The position numbers and the translations under genes were made by a program. Shown here piece by piece: positions 1 through 12,569 of a stretch of DNA of 64,000 nucleotides. This stretch comes from Pollenia angustigena. Its lineage: Eukaryota; Arthropoda; Insecta; Diptera; Polleniidae. The notes beneath the pieces were generated by a model. It worked only from the letters and a program-made list of their open reading frames with translations, searched no databases and had not been told where the DNA came from. The DNA lies in contig OV884056.1 in assembly GCA_930367215.1 (NCBI GenBank), positions 198,751,310-198,815,309 on the forward strand, written 5' to 3'. Position 1 is the first letter of the stretch. Each line of letters starts with the position of its first letter.

Positions 1-282
1 TAACTAAAAATTTTCTGCTTCTTTGGCCACCTCTGGTGTAGGGTGTTAAAAAGGAATTTTTTGGCTGTTTGAATGCTATAACTTATATTAATTAAAGAAA
101 GTTAACTATAATGTTAGCAACAAAGAGAATATTACAAGGTCAATAAATCACATTAAATTAAAATAGTAAAACAAGATGTTAGAATCTTTCAAACCTGTCA
201 CCAAAAGTCTAAACAATTAATAAATATTGAATTTTACAAGATTATGCAAAATTATACCATTGGAAAAAATTAAGTTTGTTAA

Positions 283-690
283 AATTTCAAAAGATTTTGT
301 TTTTCGTGCTTAATTCCCAGTTTTTATTCTTGATAAAAACACTTGAAATTTACTGTTGATGGGATAAGCTATTCCTATGCGCATTTCACTGGTTGTTAAG
401 ATCGTCAGGAAACTTCATCCATAAAGATTTTAGAAAAACTAAAGATATTAAACCAAATAAAACTGTTAAACGTATAAGACTTATAAGCAACAGTTCTACT
501 TGTAACAATATCAAAGTTTAAACAAAACACATCAGCAATAAACAGTGGGTTTATCTCATCTTACATTCTCCACTAAGCAACCAGTGAAATGCGCATAGGA
601 ATAGCTTATCCCATCAACAATAAATTTCAAGTGTTTTTATCAAGAATAAAAACTGGGAATTAAGCACGAATAACAAAATCTTTTGAAATT
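283..690. mobile_element. Foldback element with ~110-bp inverted arms
   Basis: The left arm (about 283-395) and right arm (about 578-690) are near-perfect reverse complements; both contain the 14-bp block ATGCGCATTTCACT or its complement. A ~180-bp non-palindromic centre separates them. No coding capacity is seen. A second, diverged copy of the left arm and centre lies at about 36650-36955, which shows that it is a dispersed family. Class is not assigned because target duplications are not clear. Confidence 0.75.
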
Positions 691-1580
691 AAAATTTTGT
701 ATTCCCAAAAATTGAAATTACTTTTTGATAGTTTGTTAAAACTTTAAACCGTTTTTAGGGAAAACATTTAAAATGAAAGGTGTGACTTAAAAGTAGTACA
801 TATAATTCATACGGGATTTCCCGAAAAAAATGATCACGCGCATTTTTCGGGAAAAATATTCCGGTAAATTTGTAAGTGCATTTTTGGGATTTTTTGTTTA
901 ATTATAAAAGCTGCACTAAAGACTTTTTGGATACAATGCTGAAAGCGTAGTAAATACTATTTATGTATGTATGTTAGAGATGTATAAAAATCATTTTGAG
1001 TGCAGCAATTAATAAAGAAAACGTTTATTCCATTGGTAGAAAATCATTTTCTTAAATAGAGGACTTACAAGGTTTTGAAGGAAGTGGTAAAAAGGAAAAG
1101 TCTCTATAGAGATTATAGTATGCTCTTTTGGCTATAAAGCCAACATCTGTAGAAAGTGAAAGTGTTTCTCATCAACAGCAAACTTCTAAAATGAAATAAG
1201 AAATAGAGTGTAAGACGATTCTGTAAATACTATTTCAAAGAAATCTTTTGTAATATTTTGTTTCAATAATTTAACTTTTTTGGCTTTTTATGAATGCTGA
1301 TTGCTTTTCATTAAATATAGACGTTTAATACATTTATAAAGTTAATAGATCTCATGAATTCTTAATTGCTTTTTGTTCAAATAAATTATGCATCGGGAGT
1401 TGCCAGGATTTCCCAGGAAATTAAAAAATCAATCCCGTTTTCTCGGTAAATTAAAAAGTCCGGAAAAAGAAAAGCTTAAAGTAAAAGGAACCGAAACTGA
1501 AATAACGAAACTTATTTGTACTAAATTTTGTGAGAATTATGTTATACGTTACGAATTATAGTGATAAGCTGTGGTCGGTT
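691..1580. other. Unassigned AT-rich DNA
   Basis: No gene is recognised. Short GGGATTTCCCG/TTTCGGGAAA-like blocks near 810-860 and 1400-1450 suggest remnants of a small DNA transposon, but ends could not be defined. Confidence 0.4.
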
Positions 1581-2378
1581 CACACGGAAAAAAAAAATCA
1601 AGTTAAAAACGTCGAAAACAAGGTTGATTTAAAATTTTTCGGTGGTAATGTTGCTTTATACGTTTTTCATGTCAATTCAAACTGATTTACGATAACTTGC
1701 GAACAACATTTTTTCCTTTTAAAATAACTTTAATTCATATTAATTTAATATTGCAGTAAAGTTAGAGCAAAATGTCATTTATATTGAAATAACAATCCAA
1801 ATAACGTTGAATGAAAGTTATTTCAAGTTGAAACAACGTGAATTTCATGTAGAATCAAATTGGTTGGAGTATGATACAACAGTGTGATAGAGCTTCAGAG
1901 ACAATATATGCATTTATCTAAGAATAATTCAAAACACTTACCCCTGTAACACATGTTTCACTTATTTTGTATGCTCCTTTGTTAACAGAAGCATCAGCAG
2001 AATGGCTCGATATGGTTCTCGTCATCATTCTACTTTGAAAACTTGATGCACTATTTAACAATATAATTTTAATTAAAACAATACGGGAATTGTCTTCTTT
2101 TTATAACATATTTTAAACATGAAAATAAAAAAATGTACAAAGTTAAGTATGTATGGATGTTAATTTAACAAGATAAACTTTTGATTTTAATATAAAACAG
2201 GTTTTAATGGATTCAATATTGAACAATGTTATTTTAACAGTGAATAATATTAAATTATCGTGATTTAAGGTTATTTTAATATTTTTAATTTAAAATTAAT
2301 ATGAAATAATGATAAATTTAAGTAATTCTCAATCAACATTTCGCCATGTTAATTTTACATTGGTTTTTTTTCTGTGTG
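1581..2378. repeat. Possible MITE-like element with CACACRGAAAAAA ends
   Basis: The left end reads CACACGGAAAAAAAAAATCA. The reverse complement of the right end reads CACACAGAAAAAAAACCA. The interior is AT-rich and non-coding. Similar ACACAGAAAAA ends bound the segment 4043-4930, so this may be a family. Poly-A makes the similarity partly low-complexity. Confidence 0.4.
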
Positions 2379-2809
2379 TTAATGGTCGGTCCTCATTGTA
2401 TGTTACGACTGGTTAATTATCTATCTTTTTTTGGAACCAAATCTTATTAATTCGTTTATTAACACAAAAAATACTTCTTAACCCTGAAAGGCTGCCCTTC
2501 ATTTTAGTACATTAAGGTTACTCTTCGTCGAATCGACGCAAAAGTGCTAGCGGAACGATTTTCAAAGTAAAAAAATCAACAAACAATATTAATTAACCAT
2601 TTTATTACAAAATAAAATAAGCCATAAAAAACAAAAAAGTTCTTCTTTTTTCTCAAACGAATTTTTAAATTTTTTTGTGTTTTCAAATTAATTATTTTTT
2701 TACAGCTTTTATCATATGCTTTGTTACAAAAAAAAAGATATATGATAAAGTGTTAATAGGCTTTATTGATTTGACGAATAGTCACCATCCAGGGTTAAAA
2801 CTATTGTCA

Positions 2810-3285
2810 TAGTTCTAACAATTTTCGGCGACTTATACCGGTTAAGGTCTTTTCGGGTGCTAGAATCAATCGTGGAACAAAATAGCATTTGTATGGTAAT
2901 GAAATTATATGTGTTAATTTTCGTAAAATTATTTTCAAAAGGCTTGATTCCAAGCCTATAAAAATTTTAAAAGTTATAAAGCGTAATTTACACAAATTAT
3001 GGAAAAATTACGAAAAATTTTAATGTAGGGTGCATAAATCAGCAAATGCATTGCAAAAACTTATAGTTATTGTACACCAAAATTAAGCTTGGACATTTTT
3101 CTTTTAAATTAATTCCTGAAAAGTGGCGAAAATCGTGGTTTTTGACGAAGTTATGAAGAAAACTTAAAGAAAGGCCGGCAGACACGATTTTTGGCAAAAA
3201 TTCGACTTGAGCGACCTCTAAACCTCTTCCGAAAAATCTGAAAAAATTCTCAAAAATACTTTACACTAAAAGCTCTTAAATGTAC
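2810..3285. repeat. Dispersed repeat, copy 1 (partner at 49590-50010)
   Basis: A stretch including TGTAGGGTGCATAAAT, GCAAATGCATTGCAAAAAC and AAAGGCCGGCA recurs in the same orientation near 49590-50010 with scattered substitutions. Non-coding. Element class is not recognised. Confidence 0.8.
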
Positions 3286-3308
3286 ACTAATTTAAGAGCT
3301 TTTAGTGT
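3263..3308. repeat. 19-bp perfect hairpin
   Basis: ACACTAAAAGCTCTTAAAT (3263-3281) is followed by an 8-base loop and its exact reverse complement (3290-3308). It sits at the end of the 2810-3285 repeat. Confidence 0.85.
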
Positions 3309-4042
3309 ACATACTAAATATCTGTGCGAATCAAGAAATTTAAAGTTAAATGGCATATTTATGCTTTGAATGCATATTTTGCTCATATTGCATATCTATG
3401 TTGCACATTTTGAAAAACAAAACATGTTTAAATGTATTTTTTGCCATGCACCATGTAGCAAAAGAGACAACTTCGGTTTTATTCATTGATTGATTTCTTA
3501 TGGTAAAAAATATTTTGTAGAGCACCTTCGTGTGTTGCCTTATATAAAGTGGAGTATTCCAATTTATGTCTTCCTCTACAGCCTTTAACAACCAGGTGGG
3601 GAACGTGGTTCAAAGCAATTATGTATTATGCTGAAATCTTTTAGCAATTTAAAGATGTGCTGGAAGGATTTAACAGTGGTGATGCAGTATCAATAAAAAC
3701 ATTTACAATTTACCAAATATAAAAGCTCAGATAATTTTTGTGTCTTCAAGTTATGGATACCAAAGCAAAACATTCGTTTGATTTTCAACTACTGATTGTC
3801 GATTGCTTTTTGCTAACGAATCAAACTCTGTATTGTGAAATACACATAAAGCACGAAAAAATATAAACACACAAATGCAAATGAATTTAAATTAGTGTGT
3901 TATAAACGACCAAATGCAAAGTGTAAAGAGCACGGAATATACTCCACACAACAACGAAACAAACGAATAACACAAGCTACACCAAATCACACAAATCAAA
4001 CGAATCACACCAAATCACATCAAACAACAGTAAAAAAAGGTT
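3309..4042. other. No gene recognised; CA/AAC-rich DNA
   Basis: Positions 3890-4040 are rich in CACAAATCAAA-like words and contain only short meaningless reading frames. Nothing else could be supported. Confidence 0.5.
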
Positions 4043-4930
4043 ACACAGAAAAATTATTTTTCCAATTCAAACAAAAAATTTGTAGAATCAAACAATTTTT
4101 TGTCTGAAATCGGTCCTATAAACAAATTCGCATATTCAAACAATTTATTTGCATTTGGTTTATTGAAAAAAAACACTGATTTTTTCAAACAAATAATTTA
4201 ACTGAATCAAACAAAAAGTTTACTGAAATTCATATACTAAATTTCAAAAAAAAAAAAAAAGTTTTTGCACAAGCAATGACGCCGCACACAAGTACGCACT
4301 GTATGAGAAGAAGATGACGGCAGAGCAGCCGGCTGGCTTTGAGACACATTTTTTTTGTTGGAATCATTTTTGAACGAAGTCTTTTTTATACACACAAGAC
4401 AATGTTTTTCTTTATCACTCTCTGTTGCTGTATCCTTTCCTTTGCTAAAGAAGAACTGTAACCAAAAACGGCAGCAGACCGACTCGATATGTTTTTCGTC
4501 ATCATTCTATTTTTGTATTTGATGTATTTAACCAAACAGTTTTAAAAAATTGAATACGGGATTTTGTTTCTTGTAATTTTGTTTCTGCTATTGTTTTTCT
4601 TTTAGTTGCACTTTTTTAAAGCGCCCAAAAACAGACTGTGTGTGTTTTTTGTTGTTGTTCTTATATTTCACATAAAGAAGTGTTGCTTACGATCAAATAA
4701 AAAAATGCAATAAGACGACAACATTAAAGAGCGTTAAATATTTCATACAAAATTATGAAAACTTGACACCAATAACGCGTTTATTATATTTTTGAAGAGT
4801 TGTCCACATTTTTGTTGGTTAAATAAAAATCAAACAAAAATATTGTTTCAGTAAAAAAATTTATAGAAATTAAAAAAATTTTCAAACAAGCGTTTGTTTG
4901 AAAATAATTCGGCAATAATTTTTTCTGTGT
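4043..4930. repeat. Possible MITE-like element with ACACAGAAAAA ends
   Basis: The left end is ACACAGAAAAATTATT. The reverse complement of the right end is ACACAGAAAAAATTATT. CAAACAAA words occur inside near both ends. Same terminal style as 1581-2378. Target duplication unresolved. Confidence 0.45.
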
Positions 4931-7439
4931 TTCTTTCACATCGAATTATACATTGCGTTGATTTGTTTTTTTAAATCAAACTACTGCTTAACAACGAGTT
5001 GTTTGAAACCAACTACTATTTAAAATTGATTCGGTTTTCATTGTGTATCATTCGAACTGATTAAAAAAAAAAAAACACAGTATTTGACACAACAATTACT
5101 TGGTGTGGAGAACTGTGAAAAAGAAACAAATGCATTCGTGCAGGGCTTTAATGGGTACTATTGTTAAATGAGAAATCCAATCCATTGCGAAATAAAGTTA
5201 ATTGAGATTGCCATAAATAAGAGCTATGCTTGTAAGCTAATTCGAATTAAACGTGATAAAGTTTGTTTTTAAAAAAATGCACCCATCACTTCAGTTTTCT
5301 TTATTAAAAAAAAGGCAGTAAACTTTACTTTTACAAATATAAAAAATAAAGTAAATGCATATTTTTTTGATTTTTACCGCATATATTTACATTTTTAGTG
5401 CATTTTTTATGCGCATAAAATGCAATTTTAACTGCATAAAAGTCTGAACCCTGATCATAACATAATTTAGTTTTTACGGATCTATGATTAGCCACCGATC
5501 CCAGATAAAGCACATTCTCGAAAATTTGCCTATATAGTATTTGTGGTATAGGGTATCAAACCGACCGACTATAATTTCTTATTTGTTTTTCTTTTACACT
5601 TATTAGATTTGAATTTTTTTAAATTCTACATTTAAAAAAAATCCATTAAAAATACAACAAATTTAAGTTGCATATCCTGTTCTCGGAAAGTTCATGTTTA
5701 TTGTCATATTTTAGATTAAGCCATTAAGAAAACCTGCAAAGAAAAAGAGAAAATCCAATAACCAATTTAATCAATATAGCTAAAGCCCAATAAATATACC
5801 TTTGGCTTAAAAGTACTTTCCATTAAAAATATAAAAAAAAATTATAGCCCTCAAAGAGAAAACTTAATACTCCTTGTCCTTGCCGTAAGTAACAACAACA
5901 CATTCACTTGCTAAAGTCTCTGTAACAATCTATTATTATCATTATCATTATTATTATTATTTATTTTATGATGTTGGATTTTTTCTTAAGCATTCACAGC
6001 ATTTTGCTTCTCGTTTTCTCTACATCTCGATGAGGTTCCTTGAAATAACTACTCCAATTACATGTATCAGCAAAAGCAGCGTTTACATTAGTCGTCTGCT
6101 GCAGTGGAAGAAGTGTAAAGCCCTTATTAAGTTTTGCTTAAATTAAAACACTTAACTGGACGCAAAATAGCTTTTGGTTGTAATAAAAAAGTAAAAAATC
6201 CATCTAAAGTAAAACTAAACCAAGGTAAATGTTAAGCAGAAGAATAATCATAAACAAAATAAACGCCCACGCATGCGTACAAGTGGTTTCAATGTTTAAC
6301 CAATACGTTAAGTAAAAAGCAGGCAATGCATTGTAATGGCGACAAGGCGACTACATTAAAATTTTTCACAGAAAATGAGTCAAATTGCCTTTGAAGTCAT
6401 TAAATTTAACCCTTCAAGGGTATCAGTTATCTGGCGGCATTTCTTAAAGCCTAATTAAGGCGAATTTATGTAAGGTGAACGTTCAAGAACAAATAACTAA
6501 GTTTTTAATTGACATGCTCTTTCTGCCAAAAATACAATATCTTATGAAATTAAATTTAAGGCGAATTTATATAAACAATCACAGACGAACGAATAATCAT
6601 TTGCAGTAACATGTAAATTCGCCGTAACTTAACTTTACATTCTTAAGCTCGGTTTTAGTTAAGTTTGGCTTTAAGATAATTTAAAAATTTGTTGACTTCT
6701 GAGACAAACTACTCACTCAGTAGTTTAACTCTCTGAACATCTTCTAGCTGTTTATGTGTTCAAACTTGGTGTATTGAAAAATAAGTTCTTATAACGTTTC
6801 TCCCATCCCCCTTAATGGGTTAATTTTAAGAGTATTAATTTCCATTTATTATTATCAACATGACTCACTCATTCACTTAAAGGAGATTTTTGTCAAAGCA
6901 ATTTTTACAACCTCATGCTTGTTTTTGTTTAATTCTTAAGAATTTTTATTTGTTTCTTTTATACAAGAGAATGGAAATTAACATGTTAATGTTTAAAGAA
7001 AATCATATATTTTATTTATTAAAACCTCAATTTCATAATTTTTCATATTGTTGTAACCAAACCCCAAAAATCAAAAGACCGTGTGGGTTTCAAATCACTT
7101 TAAAAAAAACATAATACAAAAGAACTAAATGTCTTTAAACATTTTATTGTTTATGCAAAAACAAAACAAACAAAAAAATTTAATTTTGTTTATTACACTT
7201 TAAATTCATAACAATTTCATATTTTATTGTGAAAACGCAATTTAATATTTTGCATGCAGGCAAAATAATATGCAAATTAAAATAAAAATTATTATCATTG
7301 TTTAACTTTCAATGCAAATTTATTATTGTTGAACATGTCTTTTGGCATACAAAGTTTTGTTCTTCAGTTTATAATGATATTCTATACACCTCGCATCATG
7401 CTGCAAAGTTAAAAGTTGCATTTAATTATAATAAACGAA
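4931..7439. other. No gene recognised; AT-rich DNA
   Basis: Contains a degenerate (ATT)n stretch near 5930-5965 and weak inverted GGCGAATTTA words near 6460-6640. No open frame of convincing composition was found. Confidence 0.5.
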
Positions 7440-9070
7440 GTGTTTAGAAACATGTTGCAAAATATACTGTATAAACTTCATATAAATATATAAGCGGAGT
7501 TCAGTATCAGGCTGGCAAAAGAGCAAATGCAAAATATCGTAGCCCTTTTGTTAAATTCAACAACAAAATACACAGAGTTTTTGCTAGATCTCATTAAAGT
7601 GCTACGATATTTTGCGATATTATAGGCTATTGTTAAAAAAACGAATGGCAGAATAATAATATTTCAAACTTTTAACTTTTAAATTTGCTTGAACATGTTA
7701 CTAAAAAGAAAAAAAAGCAACATGTTGCTTTGAAATGCGTGCTTAATTGAGTAACAACATAAAAAAAATAGCTTAAAAAATTTAAAACCTTTGGAACTTT
7801 TGATATTCTCTTTTACTTTTTAACGGGTTGTGTCTGAAAATTCCTTACCTGCAACATGTTGATGTAACAAAATTTTGAGAATGTAGAAATAACCCAACAC
7901 AAAATGTTTTAAAAAACTTTCATTGTTTATTCAAATTAAAAATTTTAGCAATTTTGGATACAAAAACAAAATTCTGTTGTGTAACATATGGGCAAATCCT
8001 GCGTGACGAACGCTACATTCGCACGCGTTTTCTGATTGAAATATAAAAATTTTTTGGTCTTTCAAAAGAGAAAGCTTCAACTTATATACGAATAGCATAT
8101 ATCATAATTTCTTAGCAAGTATTTGTTGCGAAATAATTGATCACAAAGTTTTGTGACGAATTTGGCATGATAAGGTATACAAAATCTAATTCGTAAAAGA
8201 AAGATGACTATAAGAGAAATCTAAACGCACTTATTCGCAGCCAAAAGATGTTGTGATTTTTTTTACAAAAGCCGTATACCCTTTGTGACGCACGCTACGT
8301 AACGCACGCTACAGTTTTTCCAGTAGTATTTTATTATTATATTTTATTGTTTTAACAAAACAAATTATATTTTTATGAATTGCATTTCTTAAACTAATTT
8401 CTTAACTAATGAATATCAACTTTTTTGTTAACGAAATTTATATTTTGATAAGTCTGCTGTAAGTGCTATTTTAAGCACAAAAAACACCCAAAATAATGCT
8501 CAATTCACGTAAAACATTAAGAAATCAGCAGTGGGGTAGGATTTGGTAAAAATTATGGCATTAATGATCATTGAAATACATATTTTTTAATATAAATATG
8601 AAATTATACATCTAGTCTTATATTCCATTAAAAAAAAAATCATTTCAAACATTTTTGGTTGGTGGACTGTTTCTGGGATTTGCCCATATTGCAAAGAAAA
8701 ATGTTGCAGCTAAACTGAATTTATAAACCTTGACATATAAAAAGTGACATAATAGCAATTCGTTGCGAGGAAATTAAGTCACAAGGAGTTAAAGCTTTAA
8801 TAAAAGCATCTTTAAAAATAAAGGATTTAGAAACTTTACAATTAAAAAAATAATTCTGCCATAATTACAAAAGGGTTTTAGATTTTAGATTCAGAACTCG
8901 TAACATGTTGCTTTAGACAGATCTTTTATGATCTTATATGATTTAATACCACATAATTAATTTTAATTAAAAAAAAAATAAGAACTACAAATTTAAATGC
9001 TTAGCAACATGTACATGTGCAGTCTTTTGTGGATAACCCTTTACGCAGCATGCTGCTAAGTAATTTTTAA
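7440..9070. repeat. Degenerate large repeat with GCAACATGTTGC palindromes, copy 1
   Basis: Starts near GTTTAGAAACATGTTGCA and ends near a GCAGCATGCTGCTAA block. Several perfect or near-perfect 12-bp palindromes GCAACATGTTGC occur (for example at about 7718-7731, 7850 and 8905). The order of landmarks matches 9710-11400, so the two appear to be an ancient direct duplication or two insertions of one element. No coding capacity is visible. Confidence 0.6.
7530..7615. repeat. Short inverted repeat, 15-bp arms
   Basis: GCAAAATATCGTAGC (7530-7544) is exactly reverse-complemented at 7601-7615. It lies inside the 7440-9070 repeat. Confidence 0.8.
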
Positions 9071-9709
9071 AGCATTGACATTTTTTTTTATTTCTAGTAC
9101 AATATTCGAAGAAGTGGGCTCCTTTAAGGAACATATATGAGCGAAAAAAATTTATTTATTTCGTATATCTTGAAAACAAGAACCAACCTATAAAAGGTTA
9201 GCTCCACTGGATTCAGCGTGCTCCATATAGGTTAAAACGCCAGGAGCCCGGCTTGTCTGTTTCTTGCAACTAGCACAGTGTACTTATTGCTCAAAATTAC
9301 AATATTAAAATTCTATTTGAAGATTATTTTCTAAAGGTAGCGAAAGAAAAAAAATCATATCTTAAAACAGAAAAAACACCTTCTTCAAAAATCAGCCAAT
9401 AAAAAAATAAGTTTTTTACTTAGTCCGTTTTTAAAATTTAATATTTTGAAGATATTAAATTTTTTAAAAAATATTTTTTTTTATTTTTTTTTTTTTTATT
9501 AGTATTATTATTTAATTAAGCTTGAGGTCTCTTTTTTTGTAAAGGTCGAATTAGAGTCAATTTTTTAATTTTTTCAATATATTTTAGCCCCAAGTATCGT
9601 ATGTTAAGTAGTTTTCGAGATATTGAAGAAATAAGCTCAAAACATTCGGCTAATTCGGTGAAATTGTGACATAACTTTTGAAGAAAATGTTTGATATTAT
9701 AAACGGATT
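9071..9709. other. Spacer between the two palindrome-rich repeats
   Basis: No gene is recognised. Contains homopolymer T tracts near 9475-9500 and moderately GC-rich words near 9230-9260. Confidence 0.5.
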
Positions 9710-11400
9710 GTTTAGAAACATGTTGCACAATATACTGTAGATAATCAGCATATAAACATATTGTTTACTAAAAAGAACCTAATGGCAATATGATAATATA
9801 TTTATATTTATTAAATAGCATTGAACATGTTACAAAGAAGAGAAAAAGCAACATTTAGACATAAAAAAATTCAAGTTGATAATTTAAAAATTTTGAATCT
9901 TTTGATATTCACTTTTACTAATTAAAGTTTTAAGGTTTAAAACGGGCAACATGTTGCCTTAAATAAATGTTGAAAATGTTGTAAACTACCAAAGATAAAA
10001 TGTTCTTTACAAAAATGACTATTTTTATTTAAAATTTAAACAATTTTGGCTACAAATGCATAATACAAAGAAAAATTTTGCATTAAACTGTATTGAGCAA
10101 ATTGTTTATCTGTAAAATTATTACAACATGAAGCTAGAAATGAAAAATTTGTTAATGTATAGTTTGATTCAGATTTTTTTTTTTTTTTTGTAAAAGAGGA
10201 AAAATAGCAACACGTTGCGAAGAAATTTAGTTATAAGAAACAAAAACTTCTCAAAAAAATCTAAATATTAAAAAAAAAAATCTGACATTTACAAAAGGTT
10301 TTAGATTTAAAATACTTTACTAACAAAATTTTGCTATAGGCAAACATACCCTGCAGGAAATGCCACTAGTGAATCTGTACTGATTCACTATTGACACAGT
10401 CACCAGTACTAGTGTCTTATTATACCCCAGGCAATGTTATTTACAATAGACATTTAACATGTGCGTGTCATTGGAAATCTACCACTGACTTTGGTACTAC
10501 TGACTAGGTACTGACTAGGTTGTTCCTTTGGGAACATATGTACCCATTGGAACCAGAGAATCGCTAGTACATTTTAGGTAAAGTAGTCTACACTTTTTGT
10601 AAGTATACGAAATTATAACAATCTTTTTTTTTTTATTTCGTCAACTTTTATAGGAATTGTACTTCCCAGTTGTTATTGATAAAATCGTTTTCGTATTAAA
10701 GCCAAATATAGTGGCAAATGTAATGTAGTATAGACACTTCGTTGACAATGTCACCAATATAGTCGACAAAACTGGTGACTTGGAGACACTTGTACCCAGG
10801 TTTCCTTCAGCGTATGTTTAAGGATTATTGAGGAGGTATTATTCAAAACCTAACTATTTTTCATTCGACAGAAATGATTTTTTGTTTTTGGTAACATTAA
10901 AATGAAAACTCAGCGAAAAAAATTGGCCCAACTCTATAATTACAACAGAAAAACGGAATACAAAGCATGATTTCAAGTTTGAAATGACATTCCTTAAAAA
11001 ACTCTTTTCTCAAATTGTGCAAAAACACAAAAAGTGGAATAGTCAAGTCAAGGTACATTAACACAAGGAAGATTCATTTGGGAGTGTAGACATGCTGCTC
11101 TATAAAAATAACCGACTTGTCGAAATTGTCTTCATATAATACAAAAGAAATTTAACGCACACATGTACAAATTTTGGCTTATATACACGAATTTGACAAT
11201 TGGGTTTTATGTCTGTCCTCTAACGAGTCTACCTTGTGTAAATATACCTTGAGTCAAGTGTTGTAAAGATTTCCTCATTTAGTGCCAAATGATTAATTTA
11301 TATTTAAATATACACTACACACAACAAATTTTACTCCTTATCAACATGTACCTAAACAATATTTTGTTAATAACCTTAATGCAGCATGTTGCTAACTCAT
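9710..11400. repeat. Degenerate large repeat with GCAACATGTTGC palindromes, copy 2
   Basis: Shares with copy 1 the start (GTTTAGAAACATGTTGCA at about 9709-9726), a GAACATGTTAC...AAAAGCAACA block (about 9830-9855), GGCAACATGTTGCC (about 9945) and an end block ATGCAGCATGTTGCTAA (about 11379-11395). A separate inverted-repeat element (10342-10819) interrupts it. Confidence 0.6.
10342..10819. mobile_element. Inverted-repeat (MITE-like) insertion
   Basis: The left end reads AAACATACCCTGCAGGAAA. The reverse complement of the right end reads AAACATACGCTGAAGGAAA (17 of 19 match). The interior differs in composition from its surroundings and holds repeated ACTAGTG/GACTAGGTACTGA words. No coding capacity. 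Superfamily unassigned. Confidence 0.6.
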
Positions 11401-12569
11401 TTCTAAATTTTTTAATAAACTTTTAATTATTTTTAATATAATTACCCAATTCTGAGTAAAAACTCATTCGGAGTTTTTTTCCTTATTGAATTTAAATAGG
11501 AGAACTTGTGGAAGGGAAAACATTTCCAGTTGCTTATCTTAAGTTTATGATATTTCTAGTATTAAACATTTTACCGATCTTTTTATTTCTTTTTATTTTC
11601 TAGAAATGTTTCTAATTGTATATTTTTTTTCTATTTCAGTTGACCGTTTTCAATTTTCATTAAAAGGAGATATTGGTGAGTCATTGAATAAGAAATTTTC
11701 TAAGAAAAAGGGAACAAGAAAGACTAATATTTAAGCTTTTAACAATATGTATTTTAAATAGTCATTTGTTCAGTCTTTCTTACACTTGTTGCGACATTTT
11801 CTCTTAAATTCATTCAAAAATATTCAAAATACATTTTCTCTTATTATTAAAAAAAAAAAAAAAAACAAACAAATAATTCAAATGCTTTCCCCAAATTATA
11901 GTGTTTATAGTGTGTAATACGATTGTTTACACATCGATCTACAACACGTTGTATTGCAACCCCAATATATCCGAACCAACACGACCCCCAGTCAAATGCA
12001 GTACAAACATATCGAAGGCAAATGCGGTAACCCAATTTTTTTCGAAGTTTCAATCATAATTTTTTGTGGTTTCAAATTAAATTTGAAAAGAAATTATGAT
12101 TTTCCCCGATTTTGTTTATTTACAACAATAAACATCCGTTTAGCGTTCAATGCAGAAAACTAGTACGGAAAGGAAAAGTTACATGCTGTTGTTTAAAATA
12201 AAAAATCTTTATTATTTTTTTTTATATTTTTAAATGGAATTATAAAAACATGTTTCTTATTACAATTAGGGTTTCTTATTTTCTGTTTTCTTTTTCTTAT
12301 CCCGAGATCGCAAAAAATATTTTATTTTTTCGAATAATAATCTCAAATGACCTGACTCCGAAAGGACTAATAAAATGTGTCCATACAAGGGCGATGTCCT
12401 CTTAAAACGACTTTAATGCTCTCCTTTAGAACGCTGACCGGACCAGGTAACACTGTTCGTCGAAGGAGGAGGAATGTGTCCGCTTAAGAAAGGTGTATGT
12501 AAAGGGAGATTACACTGCAATCAATTATTGACAATCAGTCTTGAGAAAAAAAAACTTTAGAAAGCCTTA
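11401..12569. other. No gene recognised apart from a weak micro-exon candidate
   Basis: AT-rich DNA with poly-A near 11849-11864. A possible 36-nt exon is at 11640-11675 (listed separately). The rest shows nothing I can support. Confidence 0.4.
11640..11675 (+). other. Possible 36-nt micro-exon (weak)
   Basis: It is preceded by a pyrimidine-rich tract ending TTTTTTTTCTATTTCAG and followed by GTGAGTCATTG, so both splice signals look good. Only one phase is open (skip two bases), giving DRFQFSLKGDI plus a leftover base. Its end phase does not fit directly to the exon at 61460, so it would need another exon between them, or it is untranslated, or it is chance. Confidence 0.15.

Noticed and set aside
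6455..6640. Possible MITE with GGCGAATTTA inverted words
   Set aside because: Arms are short and imperfect, with no target duplication or second copy found.
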